This document shows positions 37,761-46,836 of a DNA stretch of 64,000 nucleotides, piece by piece. The notes under the pieces were generated by a model that saw only the letters and a list, made by a program, of their open reading frames with translations, made no database searches and was not told the DNA's origin. Made by a program: the position numbers and the translations under genes. This DNA comes from Corallococcus caeni (GTDB taxonomy: Bacteria > Myxococcota > Myxococcia > Myxococcales > Myxococcaceae). Every line of letters starts with the position of its first letter. The first letter of the stretch is position 1. The stretch spans positions 682,001 to 746,000 of the forward strand of contig NZ_BTTW01000004.1 of assembly GCF_036245865.1 (NCBI RefSeq), given 5' to 3'.

Positions 37761-39316
37761 CGGTTCCTCCGCGACAGCCAGACCGCGAGTCCCACGCCCA
37801 GCAGCGACAGGGGAAAGAGGTCGGTGGAGACGAAGCGCAGGGTCCGCATCTGGTCCTCGCTCAGCTCCAGGGTGGACGTCTCACGGTCGGGGGGACGCAG
37901 GGTGATCTTCTCCACCTGATGGGACGCCCAGCCCAGGGCGTTCATCACCAGGTTGCGGTTGGCCTCGTAGCGCCAGTTCGGATCCAGCAGCAGCTCCGAC
38001 TCGCCCACCGCCACCAGCCGCGCCTCGTCGAAGCGCTTGTGCTCCGCCGCGCGCGTGTCCCGGGACGCGGCCGCCACGAGCGTGAGCTGCCCCATCTTCT
38101 CACCGCTGGACGGGGTGGTGTCCTCCAGGGGGCGCGACTCCACCCACGCATAGGGCGAGCTCAGCAGCACGGGCTCCACCGTCACTCCAGGCAGCAGGAA
38201 GCCCTCGCGGATGAGCGTGAGGCTGCGCGCCGTGGGCAGCTGCACGTTGAAGCCGCGCTCCTGCAACGGCCGCGTGATGGCGTGCTTGCCGTAGAAATTC
38301 GACACGAGGACGAACGGGTTGCCCGAGTTGAACCGCGGATCCGCCGCCACGCCGTCGTCCACCTGCACGCCGTAGTCCGCGAGGAACAGGCCCAGCCCGT
38401 CCTCCGTGTTCGCGTCGGTGAAGTACAGCAGCCGGCCGCCCTCACCCAGATAGGTGCGCAGGGCCGCCACCTCCGGCGCCGTGTAGTCCTGCTTCGCTCC
38501 GGCGATGATCACCAGCCCCGCGTCGCGAGGCACCTCCTTGCGGCCCAGGAGGTTGAGCGGTTCGGGGCGGTAGCCCTCGCGCTGCAGCTGGCGGCGGAGC
38601 TCCGACAGTCCGTCCCCACCGGGAGGCGGCTCCAGGGGCCACTCGCCGTGTCCTTCGACGAAGTACACCTTCTGCGCGCCCGTCGCGCCCAGCTGGAGCA
38701 GGGCGTTCGTCAGCTCCTGCTCGGCGGGGAGGGGCAGGGTGGTGTGGGGCGCGGCGTCGCCCTCGCCGCGCGAGATGACGACCAGCGTCTGTCCGTCCTT
38801 GAGCTGGTACTGCGCGGCCAGGGACGGCTCGCGGCGCGGATCCACGAAGGCGTAGTCGAACACCTCCGGCGCCGCCTCGTGGTAGCGCCGGAACAGCTCC
38901 TCCAGCTCGCCATAGGACGGGTGCGTGGGTGGGATGAGCGCCAGCGCGTGCGCCTTCTCCTTCAGCCCCGCCAGCGTCTGCACCGTCTGCGGCGCGAGCG
39001 AGAAGATGCGCGCCTGTGTCAGGTCCCACCGCTGGTTCTCGCGGAACGCGACGACGTTGAGCGCCACCAGCACGCCCAGCACCGCCAGCGTGGTGAGCAC
39101 GGAGGACGCGAGGAACCGTCCCGTGCGGCGCGTTCCCGCGCGTCCCAGCTCCCGCCGGTGCGTGACGATGTAGGCCGCGACCATCGCCGCGCCCAGCACC
39201 GCCTTGCCCCCCGCGAGCGCCACGCTGCCGGAGGTGAGGAACAGCGTGAAGGGGCTGGACAGGAGCAGCAGCAGGCCGAAGGCCCCCAGCACCCTTGTGA
39301 CGTGGTTCGCTCTCAT
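37757..39316 (-). CDS. GldG-family ABC transporter auxiliary protein
   Basis: A 519-residue membrane-anchored protein. Two N-terminal membrane helices (LGAFGLLLLLSSPFTLFL, AVLGAAMVAAYIVTH) and a third (VLTTLAVLGVLVALNVVAF) precede a large periplasmic domain with VYFVEGHGEWPLEPPP, GLVIIAGAKQDYTAPE and LLYFTDANTEDGL, the ABC_transp_aux (GldG-type) pattern. It ends in a C-terminal helix (LFPLSLLGVGLAVWLSRR). ATG at 39316 follows the permease stop after two bases; a GTG two codons earlier would overlap that stop. Linked to a GldF-like permease and a GldA-like ATPase. Confidence 0.86.
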   Translation of the reverse strand: MRANHVTRVLGAFGLLLLLSSPFTLFLTSGSVALAGGKAVLGAAMVAAYIVTHRRELGRAGTRRTGRFLASSVLTTLAVLGVLVALNVVAFRENQRWDLTQARIFSLAPQTVQTLAGLKEKAHALALIPPTHPSYGELEELFRRYHEAAPEVFDYAFVDPRREPSLAAQYQLKDGQTLVVISRGEGDAAPHTTLPLPAEQELTNALLQLGATGAQKVYFVEGHGEWPLEPPPGGDGLSELRRQLQREGYRPEPLNLLGRKEVPRDAGLVIIAGAKQDYTAPEVAALRTYLGEGGRLLYFTDANTEDGLGLFLADYGVQVDDGVAADPRFNSGNPFVLVSNFYGKHAITRPLQERGFNVQLPTARSLTLIREGFLLPGVTVEPVLLSSPYAWVESRPLEDTTPSSGEKMGQLTLVAAASRDTRAAEHKRFDEARLVAVGESELLLDPNWRYEANRNLVMNALGWASHQVEKITLRPPDRETSTLELSEDQMRTLRFVSTDLFPLSLLGVGLAVWLSRRNR

Positions 39317-39318
39317 GG

Positions 39319-40122
39319 TCACGCGTAGCGCTGCGCTTCCACAGCGCGGTGGGTGAGCAGCAGCGAGAACAGGATGACGGACGCGAAGAACACCAGCGCC
39401 TGCGCCTCCAGCATGCCCTGGATCATCCCCTGCAACTGCGTGTCGAAGGACAGGTAGGAAAGGAACGAGCGCAGCGGCTCCGCGGTGGACTGGGCCACGC
39501 CGCGCAGGAGCATCCACGGTAGCAGCACGGTGAAGGTGAGGAACGCCGCCAGCATCTGGCTCTCCGTCAGCGCGGAGATGAACAGGCCCACCGCCATGCA
39601 GGTCGCGCCCCACAGCAGCACCGCGCCGTAGCCCAGGAGCACCGTGGGCCACTCCAGCGCGGAGCCGGACGGGCCCGAGCCCACCACCGACAAGAGCACC
39701 GGGAACACCAGCGTCAGCCCCAGCGTGACGAAGATGAGCCCCAGGCCGCCCAGGTACTTGCCCAGCACGATGTCCACCGGCCGCACCGGTGTCGTGAGCA
39801 GCAGCGCGAACGTCTTCTGGCGCTTCTCCTCCGCGAACAGCCGCATGGACAGGAAGGGCGAGACGCAGAGCGTGAGGACGAGCACCACGCCCCACAGCTG
39901 CACCACCACGCCGTCGGTGAGGTTGCGGTAGACGATGGAGTCCGGGGGCAGGCGGCTCCAGCCGTGCTCGCGCGCCAGGGACTGCACCTGCTGGAACTGC
40001 TCCAGCAGGCTGACGAAGAAGAACGACGAGAGCGCCGCCATCGCGGTGATGACGGCGTAGGCCCACGGGGTGGTGAAGGCGACGGCCAGCTCCTTGCGAG
40101 CGATGGCCAGGGCGGTGCGCAT
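39319..40122 (-). CDS. ABC-2 type permease (GldF-like)
   Basis: A 267-residue inner-membrane permease with six hydrophobic segments, for example [54 protein letters not shown] and [14 protein letters not shown]. The [27 protein letters not shown] cytoplasmic loop, written here in parts, is the coupling helix typical of ABC-2 permeases. In Flavobacterium the homologue GldF acts with GldA and GldG in gliding. In this organism the substrate is unknown. It follows the ATPase gene by 17 bases. Confidence 0.87.
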   Translation of the reverse strand: MRTALAIARKELAVAFTTPWAYAVITAMAALSSFFFVSLLEQFQQVQSLAREHGWSRLPPDSIVYRNLTDGVVVQLWGVVLVLTLCVSPFLSMRLFAEEKRQKTFALLLTTPVRPVDIVLGKYLGGLGLIFVTLGLTLVFPVLLSVVGSGPSGSALEWPTVLLGYGAVLLWGATCMAVGLFISALTESQMLAAFLTFTVLLPWMLLRGVAQSTAEPLRSFLSYLSFDTQLQGMIQGMLEAQALVFFASVILFSLLLTHRAVEAQRYA

Positions 40123-40139
40123 GCGCTGGGGGCTCCTGT

Positions 40140-40883
40140 TCAGGCGGCGGTCAGCTTGATGAAGACTTCTTCCAGCGACGCGTGCTCGGCCTGGCCATGG
40201 GACTTCGCCAGCCGGTCGATGGCGTCATGGGCCACCACGCGGCCCTGGTGGAGGATGAGGACCTTCTCGCACGTCACCGTGACCTCCGGGAGGATGTGCG
40301 TGGACAGCAGCACCGTGTGCCGGCCCGCCAGGCTCCGGATCAACGCGCGCAGGTCCGCGCGCTGCACCGGATCCAACCCCTCCGTGGGCTCGTCCAGGAT
40401 GAGCACCGGCGGCGAACCGAGCAGCGCCTGCGCGATGCCCACGCGCTGCTGGTAGCCCTTGGACAGGTTCTGGAGCACGCGGCCCATCACGTCGTCCACA
40501 CCCGTGAGCCCCGCCACCCGCGCCACCTCCGCCTTCACCGCGCGGCCGGGCACCTGCTTGAGCGCTGCGACGAACGCCAGGTAGCCGTGCACCGTCAGCT
40601 CCGGGTACAGCGGCGGCGTCTCCGGCAGGTAGCCGATGCGCCGTTTGACCTCCATCGGGTGCGTGGACACGTCGAAGCCCGCCACCTTCACGCTGCCCTC
40701 GGACGGAGGCAGGAAGCCGGTGAGGACCTTCATCGTCGTGGACTTGCCGGCACCATTCGGGCCCAGGAAGCCCAGCAGCTCCCCCTCACCCACGGTGAAG
40801 GACAGGTCCTCGATGGCCACGCGATCGCGATAGCGCCGGGTGAGGTTGCGCACCTCGATGATGGGCTTCTCGGTGATTGGCAT
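40140..40883 (-). CDS. ABC transporter ATPase (GldA-like)
   Basis: A 247-residue ABC ATPase. Walker [10 protein letters not shown] at about 42-50, Q-loop near [14 protein letters not shown], signature [10 protein letters not shown] at about 140-149, Walker [14 protein letters not shown] and H-switch LLSTHI are all present. The C-terminal [12 protein letters not shown] is standard for ABC-2 partners. First gene of the four-gene operon, divergent from ask with 42 bases between starts. Confidence 0.93.
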   Translation of the reverse strand: MPITEKPIIEVRNLTRRYRDRVAIEDLSFTVGEGELLGFLGPNGAGKSTTMKVLTGFLPPSEGSVKVAGFDVSTHPMEVKRRIGYLPETPPLYPELTVHGYLAFVAALKQVPGRAVKAEVARVAGLTGVDDVMGRVLQNLSKGYQQRVGIAQALLGSPPVLILDEPTEGLDPVQRADLRALIRSLAGRHTVLLSTHILPEVTVTCEKVLILHQGRVVAHDAIDRLAKSHGQAEHASLEEVFIKLTAA

Positions 40884-40925
40884 GCGCGGGAGCGAACTCT
40901 ACACTGCCCCGGAAGCGAGGCGTGG

Positions 40926-42119
40926 ATGCCAATCGTGGTTCAGAAGTACGGCGGCTCATCGGTCGCTGACGCGGAGAAGCTCGGCAAGGTCGCGCGCCGC
41001 GTGAAGCAGAAGCGGGACGCGGGCTATCAGGTCGTCGTCGTCGTGAGCGCCATGGGCGACACCACGGATGACCTGCTGTCGCTGGCCAAGAGCGTGTCCC
41101 AGGATCCGCCGCGGCGTGAGCTGGACATGCTCCTCACCTGCGGCGAGCGCATCTCCATGGCGCTGTTGTCCATGGCGCTCCAGGAGCAGGGCGTGCCGGC
41201 CATCAGCTTCACCGGCAGCCAGAGCGGCATCATCACCAACGACGCGCACGCCCAGGCGCGCATCGTGGAGGTGCGCCCCTACCGCATCCAGGACGAGCTG
41301 GCGCACGGCAAGGTCGTCATCGTCGCGGGCTACCAGGGTGTCTCCTACAAGAAGGAGGTCACGACGCTGGGGCGCGGCGGCTCGGACACCACCGCGGTCG
41401 CGCTGGCGGCGGCGCTGGACGCGGAGGCGTGTGAAATCTACTCCGACGTGGACGGCGTCTTCAGCGCGGATCCGCGCGTGGTGCCGGACGCGCGCAAGCT
41501 GGAGTCCTTGAGCTACGACGAGATGCAGGAGCTGGCCAGCGCCGGCGCCAAGGTGCTCAACGCCCAGGCGGTGGAGTGGGCCAAGGCGCGCGGCATCACC
41601 ATCCTCGCGCGCACCGCGCACGGCCAGGGCACCGGCACCAGCGTGCAGGAGCTCGCCGTGCCCACCGACAGCCGCGTCAAGGGCGTGACGGCGGACACGG
41701 AGATGGCCGTGCTCGTCGCCCAGTCCAGCGTGCCCCTCCAGGAGCTGCTGGAGTTCCTGGACGCGCGCGCCGTGCGCGGCCGCACGCTCGCCCATGACGG
41801 GCTGCCGGGCGCGCCGGGGCGCACGTACCTCGCGGTGCCGCTCGCGGACATCCACGGCCCGGAGGCGCTCCAGCGCGAGCTGGCCACGCGCTTCGGCGCG
41901 GGCGTGGAGTGGAAGGACGGCTGGGGCACCGTCACCTGCGTGGGCGTGGGCCTCAACGCGGACTGGGTGCCGTTGCGCAAGGCGCTGTCCGCGGCCGAAG
42001 CCCTGTCCGCCCGGGTGCATGCCGTGAGCACCTCGCCGCTGCAGGTGACCCTCCTGGTGGACAAGGCCCACCTCAAGACCCTCACGGCCCGGCTGCACCG
42101 CGAACTGCTCGGTAGCTGA
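40926..42119 (+). CDS. lysC: Aspartate kinase
   Basis: A 397-residue enzyme that phosphorylates aspartate at the start of lysine, threonine and methionine (and diaminopimelate) synthesis. The catalytic domain opens [14 protein letters not shown], with [15 protein letters not shown] and [20 protein letters not shown]. The regulatory half (about 265-397) carries two ACT-like modules ([40 protein letters not shown]), so feedback control by amino acids is expected. The start at 40926 follows GAGG. Single-gene unit divergent from the ABC operon. Confidence 0.93.
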   Translation: MPIVVQKYGGSSVADAEKLGKVARRVKQKRDAGYQVVVVVSAMGDTTDDLLSLAKSVSQDPPRRELDMLLTCGERISMALLSMALQEQGVPAISFTGSQSGIITNDAHAQARIVEVRPYRIQDELAHGKVVIVAGYQGVSYKKEVTTLGRGGSDTTAVALAAALDAEACEIYSDVDGVFSADPRVVPDARKLESLSYDEMQELASAGAKVLNAQAVEWAKARGITILARTAHGQGTGTSVQELAVPTDSRVKGVTADTEMAVLVAQSSVPLQELLEFLDARAVRGRTLAHDGLPGAPGRTYLAVPLADIHGPEALQRELATRFGAGVEWKDGWGTVTCVGVGLNADWVPLRKALSAAEALSARVHAVSTSPLQVTLLVDKAHLKTLTARLHRELLGS

Positions 42120-42176
42120 CACGGCCTTCGCGTGCCCGGCCTTTGTTGATCCGAGGACTTGCGGGCTGCCCCTGGG

Positions 42177-42197
42177 GACAAAACGCCATCTTTTGTC
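42177..42197. repeat. AT-rich 7-bp inverted repeat
   Basis: GACAAAA (42177-42183) and TTTTGTC (42191-42197) with a 7-base spacer form a perfect dyad in the 163-base gap between ask and the gene at 42283. It may be an operator or a weak terminator for ask; unusual here for its AT content. Confidence 0.4.
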
Positions 42198-42282
42198 GAA
42201 CTTCCGTTCCCAGGGAGAGCCGGGCGCTTCCCTCTGCGAAGTCGATGCCTACCCTCCGCCCTGAATACCTTGGAGGGTGGGC

Positions 42283-44868
42283 ATGGGACACGGGCGTCGC
42301 TGGATGGGGCTGGGAGTGGTGCTGGCGCTCCTGGTGACGGGGGCGACCGGATGCAAGGACTCCGGTCCAGCACCCGGCACGCCGCCCCCTGGCGACCGCC
42401 ATGATGATCCGCCCCTGAACAACAACGACGCGGGCGTCATCGGCCCGGACGGCGGCATCGTCGTTCCCGAATACGACGCGGGCGTCCCGGAGGACGAGCC
42501 GGACGCGGGCACGCTGCCCGACGGCGGCAGCGCGCTGCCCGAGCGCGACCCGGACGCCGTCCACAAGGAGAACCAGCGGAAGGGCACCACGGGCTGGCGC
42601 ATCGACAAGAACGCCAACAGCCGGGAGATTGAAGGCTACGCCCTCAAGACCACCCTGACGCAGGGCGAGTCGCTGCGCGTGGCGGTGTCCCTGTCCGAGG
42701 CACGCAAGTTCAGCTGGTACGTCTACCGCCTGGGCTATTACGGCGGCGCCGGTGCCCGCGAGGTCGCGCGCGGCGGTCCGGTGCAGGGCACGCGGCAGGC
42801 GGACTGCCCCGCGGATCCGACGACGGGCATCATCGCCTGTTCCTGGTCGCCCACGCTGGAGATCCCCATCGGCGAGGACTGGGTGCGCGGCGTGTACGTG
42901 GTGAAGCTCGTTCGCGACGACCGGCCCTCGCGCTACGTGCCCTTCTTCGTGCGGGACGAGAACCCGCGCTCGGAGGTCGCGGTGCTCATCCCCACCGCCA
43001 CCTGGGCGGCCTACAACACCTGGGGCGGCACCAGCCTCTACGATGATCAGAAGGGCGTGATGAAGTCGCACGGCGTCGCGCGCGCCTTCCAGTCCTCCTA
43101 CGACCGGCCCTACTACCGGGGCCAGGGCTCCGGGCACCTGATGACGGACGACCTGAGCCTGGTGACGTGGCTGGAGTCGCAGGACCTGGACGTGGGCTAC
43201 TTCACCGACGAGGACATGGACGAAAGCTACGACTTCCTTCGCGGCGCGAAGGTGTTCGTGATGTCCGGCCACGACGAGTACTGGTCCTCGAAGCAGCGCG
43301 ACTTCGCGGACCGCGCGCTGTCGGAAGGGCGCTCCCTCATCAACCTGGGCGCGAACAACGCCTACTGGCAGGTGCGCCTGGAGCCCGCCGCCGACGGCCG
43401 CCCGCGCCGCGTGGTCACCTGCTACAAGGGCTCGCCCGAGGATCCGTACAAGGATCAGCGCAAGACGGCGAAGTTCCGCGACCTGCCCGCGCCCCGCCCG
43501 GAGAACGCGCTGCTGGGCGTGCAGTTCGCCGCCCGCTGGCACCAGTGGCCCTTCCCGACGGTCATCACCAACCCGGACCACTGGGCCTTCAGCGGCACGG
43601 GCTTCAAGGCCGGTGACACGCTGTGGATGGCCAACGGCTACGAGGTGGATCAGCTGGTGTCCAACGGCCGCCAGCCGGCCGGCGTGGAGGTGCTCGCGGA
43701 GTCTCCTTCGCTGTCGCTCCAGGGCGGCTTCGGCTTCGCGCACATGGTGGTGCGCAAGCAGGGGGACGCGTACGTCTTCTCCTCGGGTGGCATCGACTTC
43801 GTGCAGAAGCTGGCCGGGGTGGGGGAGAGCGTGGCGGATCCGCGCGCGGGCCGCATCGTGGCCAACGTGCTCTACAAGGCGCTGGGCCGGAAGCTGCCGG
43901 GCGACCTGGTGAAGTTCCAGCCCCCGGCCGCTCCCGCGCCGATGGGGCCGTTCGCGGCGTCCGTGACGACCGTGGCGGGGACGCCGGGCAAGCGCTGCCA
44001 CTCGGACAGCAGGGTGGCGCCGGACGAACTGGGCGCGCCGCTCGCGGTGGCCGTGCTGCCGGACGGCGGCTGGGCGGTGGTGGACTCGCTGGGCAACAGC
44101 GTGAAGCGCGTGTCCCCGGACGGGAAGATCCGCACGGTGCTCACCAACCTCGCGGGCCCCATGGGCATCGCCGCGGACGCGCTGGGCAACCTCTACGTTT
44201 CCGACACGGAGAACGCGCTCATCCGCCGCATCACCCCGGAGGGCAGGTCGGAGGTGTTCGCGGGCACCTCGTGGGGCTACCAGGACGGCCCCGCGCTGGC
44301 GGCGGCCTTCAACCAGCCCGCGGGCCTGTCCTTCACGCCGGACGGCACCGCGCTGCTCGTGGCGGACCTGAACAACAGCGTCATCCGCCGCATCGACATG
44401 GTGGCGCCCGGCAACCCGGTGACGACGCTCCAGGGCGACTGGCTCTACCGGCCCTCCGCGGTGGTGCAGGCCGCGGACGGCACCACCTACGTCGTGGAGA
44501 GCGGCATGGCGCGCGTGGTGCGCGTGCGCGACGGCGTCACCACCGTGATGGCGGGCACCACGCCCGGCTACCGCGACGGCGACCCGAAGGAGGGCCAGCT
44601 GCTGCCGTACCTGGGTCTGGCGCTGCTGCCGGACGGCTCGCTCGCCATCTCCGACCCGGGCAACTACCGCGTGCGCCGGCTCGTCTTCAACGCCTCGGGC
44701 GAGCCGGAGAAGCTGACCACGCTCGCGGGCAGCGGCCGCTACGGCGCGGATGACGGCGCGGGCAGGGACGCCCAGCTGGTGCTGCCCGCCGGGCTCGCGG
44801 TGGGGCCGGACGGCACGCTCTACGTCGCGGACGCCGGCAACTCGCTGGTGCGCGCCATCAAGCGCTGA
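42283..44868 (+). CDS. Lipoprotein with dimethylformamidase-type domain and NHL repeats
   Basis: An 861-residue lipoprotein; lipobox ATGC in MGHGRRWMGLGVVLALLVTG. A D/G/P-rich spacer (to about 85) includes NNNDAG and PDGG repeats typical of myxobacterial surface lipoproteins. Residues about 90-550 contain FSWYVYRLGYYGGAGAREV, TWAAYNTWGGTSLYD and MSGHDEYWSSKQRD, the pattern of the N,N-dimethylformamidase beta-subunit-like domain. Residues about 560-861 are NHL beta-propeller repeats (GNLYVSDTENALIRRI, DGTLYVADAGNSLVRAI). The fusion suggests a secreted hydrolase or adhesin with a propeller for binding. ATG 42283 is preferred (GGAGG seven bases upstream). Confidence 0.88.
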   Translation: MGHGRRWMGLGVVLALLVTGATGCKDSGPAPGTPPPGDRHDDPPLNNNDAGVIGPDGGIVVPEYDAGVPEDEPDAGTLPDGGSALPERDPDAVHKENQRKGTTGWRIDKNANSREIEGYALKTTLTQGESLRVAVSLSEARKFSWYVYRLGYYGGAGAREVARGGPVQGTRQADCPADPTTGIIACSWSPTLEIPIGEDWVRGVYVVKLVRDDRPSRYVPFFVRDENPRSEVAVLIPTATWAAYNTWGGTSLYDDQKGVMKSHGVARAFQSSYDRPYYRGQGSGHLMTDDLSLVTWLESQDLDVGYFTDEDMDESYDFLRGAKVFVMSGHDEYWSSKQRDFADRALSEGRSLINLGANNAYWQVRLEPAADGRPRRVVTCYKGSPEDPYKDQRKTAKFRDLPAPRPENALLGVQFAARWHQWPFPTVITNPDHWAFSGTGFKAGDTLWMANGYEVDQLVSNGRQPAGVEVLAESPSLSLQGGFGFAHMVVRKQGDAYVFSSGGIDFVQKLAGVGESVADPRAGRIVANVLYKALGRKLPGDLVKFQPPAAPAPMGPFAASVTTVAGTPGKRCHSDSRVAPDELGAPLAVAVLPDGGWAVVDSLGNSVKRVSPDGKIRTVLTNLAGPMGIAADALGNLYVSDTENALIRRITPEGRSEVFAGTSWGYQDGPALAAAFNQPAGLSFTPDGTALLVADLNNSVIRRIDMVAPGNPVTTLQGDWLYRPSAVVQAADGTTYVVESGMARVVRVRDGVTTVMAGTTPGYRDGDPKEGQLLPYLGLALLPDGSLAISDPGNYRVRRLVFNASGEPEKLTTLAGSGRYGADDGAGRDAQLVLPAGLAVGPDGTLYVADAGNSLVRAIKR

Positions 44869-45810
44869 TCAGCGGCCCGGGTTGCGCATGCCACCCATCG
44901 GCGGCGGCGCGTCCATCTCCTGCCGCGTGCGCCGCCGGTCCGGGGTGTCGCGCGGCAGCTCCACGAAGGTGCACATCTCGCAGAGCCGGCTGTAGATGCG
45001 CTCGCCCACGCGCTCGCGCAGCAGCTCCGCGTCCTTCATGGCGGAGCGGGCGTCGTCCGTGGCGCGGTAGCCCGAGGGCGCGCTGCTCCGGGCGCCCTTG
45101 CGCTCCGGCTCCAGCGAATAGTTCGTGGCGAAGAGCGTCGTGCGCCCCGCGTTGTAGCGCCGGGCGATCAGCTCATCGAGCGTCTCCATCTCGAAGGGGC
45201 TGCCGCGCCCCTTGCCCAGCTCGTCGATGGCGAGCACCTCCACCTCCGACAGCGGCCCGATGATCTCCCCGCCACTCTTTCCGTCCTGGAAGCCACGCCG
45301 GATGGTCGCGTAGAGGAGGGAGATCTCCACGTAGCGGGACTTCACGCCCATCTCCAGCACCAGGTGCCCGAGCGTCGCCGCGAGCAGGTGCGTCTTGCCC
45401 GTGCCCACCGGCCCGCTCAGCACGAAGCCCTTGTTGGTGGCGCCCTTCACGTACTGGTGGGCGAAGTGCATCGCCACGCCGCGGCCCCGGTCCTGCGCCT
45501 CGTTGAAGGGCCGGTAGTTGTCGAACGACGCGTGCGCCATGACGCCCGGCATCTGCACGTCGTTGTAGAGCGCCACCCGCGTGCGCCTGAGCGTGCACAC
45601 GCACGGCTCCAGGACGTCATAGGTCCGGGCGCCCATCTTCGCGCTGAAGGTGCCTTCCTTCTGCACCAGGATGTGCCCGCGTCCACCGCACACCGGGCAA
45701 TCCGCCGAGCACGTACACACCCGCGCCGACGCAAGCTCTCCGCGCCGCTCGATGAGGTACGTCCGCCCGCCGCACAGCCCACACGCCTCGCCGTTCGCCT
45801 TGGCAGCCAT
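44869..45810 (-). CDS. DnaC/IstB-like ATPase with N-terminal zinc cluster
   Basis: A 313-residue AAA+ ATPase. The N-terminus carries an unusual set of cysteines (C10, C13, C32, C34, C38, C41, C70, C72), including CGLCGG, CTCSADCPVCGGRGH and CVC, probably a zinc-binding region. The ATPase core has Walker A GPVGTGKTH at 133-141, Walker B VLAIDELGKG near 190, and the sensor region RTTLFATNY. The family loads the DnaB helicase or acts in transposition; no transposase is nearby, so replication or repair is more likely. It lies 81 bases downstream of the gene at 45892 on the same strand. Its stop abuts the neighbouring stop. Confidence 0.87.
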   Translation of the reverse strand: MAAKANGEACGLCGGRTYLIERRGELASARVCTCSADCPVCGGRGHILVQKEGTFSAKMGARTYDVLEPCVCTLRRTRVALYNDVQMPGVMAHASFDNYRPFNEAQDRGRGVAMHFAHQYVKGATNKGFVLSGPVGTGKTHLLAATLGHLVLEMGVKSRYVEISLLYATIRRGFQDGKSGGEIIGPLSEVEVLAIDELGKGRGSPFEMETLDELIARRYNAGRTTLFATNYSLEPERKGARSSAPSGYRATDDARSAMKDAELLRERVGERIYSRLCEMCTFVELPRDTPDRRRTRQEMDAPPPMGGMRNPGR

Positions 45811-45891
45811 CGTGCCCTGCCAATAACACCGTCCCCCGCGCCCGTCAGCCCACTGACCGGCCGTTCAGGCGCGCGGAGGGAAACCCACCTC

Positions 45892-46542
45892 TCAGGTCTC
45901 CTTCATGTCCAGCCGCCGTCTGACGGCCGCCTGGAGCCGGAAGCGCCGGGCCACGCGCCGCGCGCGGGCCGTCATCAGCTGCTGTTCACCGGTGCGCGCA
46001 TCGCGCCACACCGTGCGTCGCTCCGTGAAGGGCAGGGCGCGCAGCAGCGCCATCAGCGCCCACGCCTCCTGCTGATCCATCGCGGCGGGCTCGCGCGGCA
46101 CGCACGCGAGCACCGTGTCCAACAGCCGGTGCACCCGGGGCGCCAGCGCGTCCTCACGCTCCGTCAAGGCCCGCAGCGCCGCGCACAGCCGCGCGTGCCG
46201 CACCTCTTCCCAGGAGCGCGCGGGGCGCTTCTTCGAGGTGGGAGGCGCCTCCTCACCCTGGCCCGCGGACAGGTCGCGGTACTTGCGGATCTCCGTCTCC
46301 ACCTGACGCCGGCACGCGCGCAGCGAGCGCAGCACCGGCTCTCCGGGCCGCGCGTCCCACAGCGCCTTCTCCGCCGAGCGCGAGATGCCACGGGCCACGA
46401 CCTCGAAGGGCACGCCTTCCTGCGCCCATGCGGTGACGAGCTCGGTGTCCAGCGCGGACAACATCAGGCCCGCGCCACGCACCGCGAGGAAGTAGTCCTG
46501 CACCAGTTCTTCGAAGCTGGCGCTCTCCGGCAGAAGACTCAT
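45892..46542 (-). CDS. Hypothetical protein, possible partner of DnaC-like ATPase
   Basis: A 217-residue, positively charged helical protein starting MSLLPESASFEELVQDYFLA. Internal pieces RSLRACRRQVETEIRKYRDL, EEVRHARLCAALRALTERED and AWALMALLRALPFTERRTVW are helical with basic edges. The C-terminus RARRVARRFRLQAAVRRRLD is markedly basic, consistent with nucleic-acid binding. No known domain can be named. It is the first gene of a pair with the DnaC-like ATPase, so a primosome-like role is a guess. It shares a divergent 294-base region with gltD. Confidence 0.78.
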   Translation of the reverse strand: MSLLPESASFEELVQDYFLAVRGAGLMLSALDTELVTAWAQEGVPFEVVARGISRSAEKALWDARPGEPVLRSLRACRRQVETEIRKYRDLSAGQGEEAPPTSKKRPARSWEEVRHARLCAALRALTEREDALAPRVHRLLDTVLACVPREPAAMDQQEAWALMALLRALPFTERRTVWRDARTGEQQLMTARARRVARRFRLQAAVRRRLDMKET

Positions 46543-46662
46543 GATCCGACAACCACTCCAGGCAGTGCGACCAGGCGAACAGCCGCAAGCTTCCCATACC
46601 CGTTGGGGCCGCCGGTGCAACCTTCCTGTCGCTGTCTGGAACGGGTCCGCGGCACAGCGAAA

Positions 46663-46675
46663 TTGAAGTTTTCCC
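46663..46675 (-). repeat. 13-base motif shared with 34642-34654
   Basis: On the minus strand this reads GGGAAAACTTCAA, identical to plus-strand 34642-34654. Each copy lies about 95-120 bases upstream of the next start codon in the same orientation. The role is unknown. Confidence 0.4.
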
Positions 46676-46713
46676 GCCTGCTATCCAACGGACCGGACGT
46701 CCGTCCGTCCAAG

Positions 46714-46743
46714 TTGACCCGCCTTGCGGAAACCGCGCATAGT
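46714..46743 (+). promoter_or_regulatory. Candidate promoter of the glt operon
   Basis: TTGACC (46714-46719) and CATAGT (46738-46743) are separated by 18 bases on the plus strand, giving a start about 90 bases before gltD. A palindrome CGGACGTCCG at 46694-46703 sits just upstream of the -35. The match to sigma-70 consensus is fair (-35 five of six, -10 four of six). Confidence 0.5.
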
Positions 46744-46836
46744 ACGGGTCCCCTCATGGAAATTCCCGAAGATTCCCGGACACTTGCCAAGCAAGCAGGC
46801 ATCCAGGGACGCCGGTTCCCCGCTCCTAGGAAGACC

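Noticed and set aside
42283-44868. Reading the NHL lipoprotein as two genes
   Set aside because: The frame is uninterrupted, with lipobox at the N-terminus and propeller at the C-terminus; no internal start with a ribosome site was noticed.
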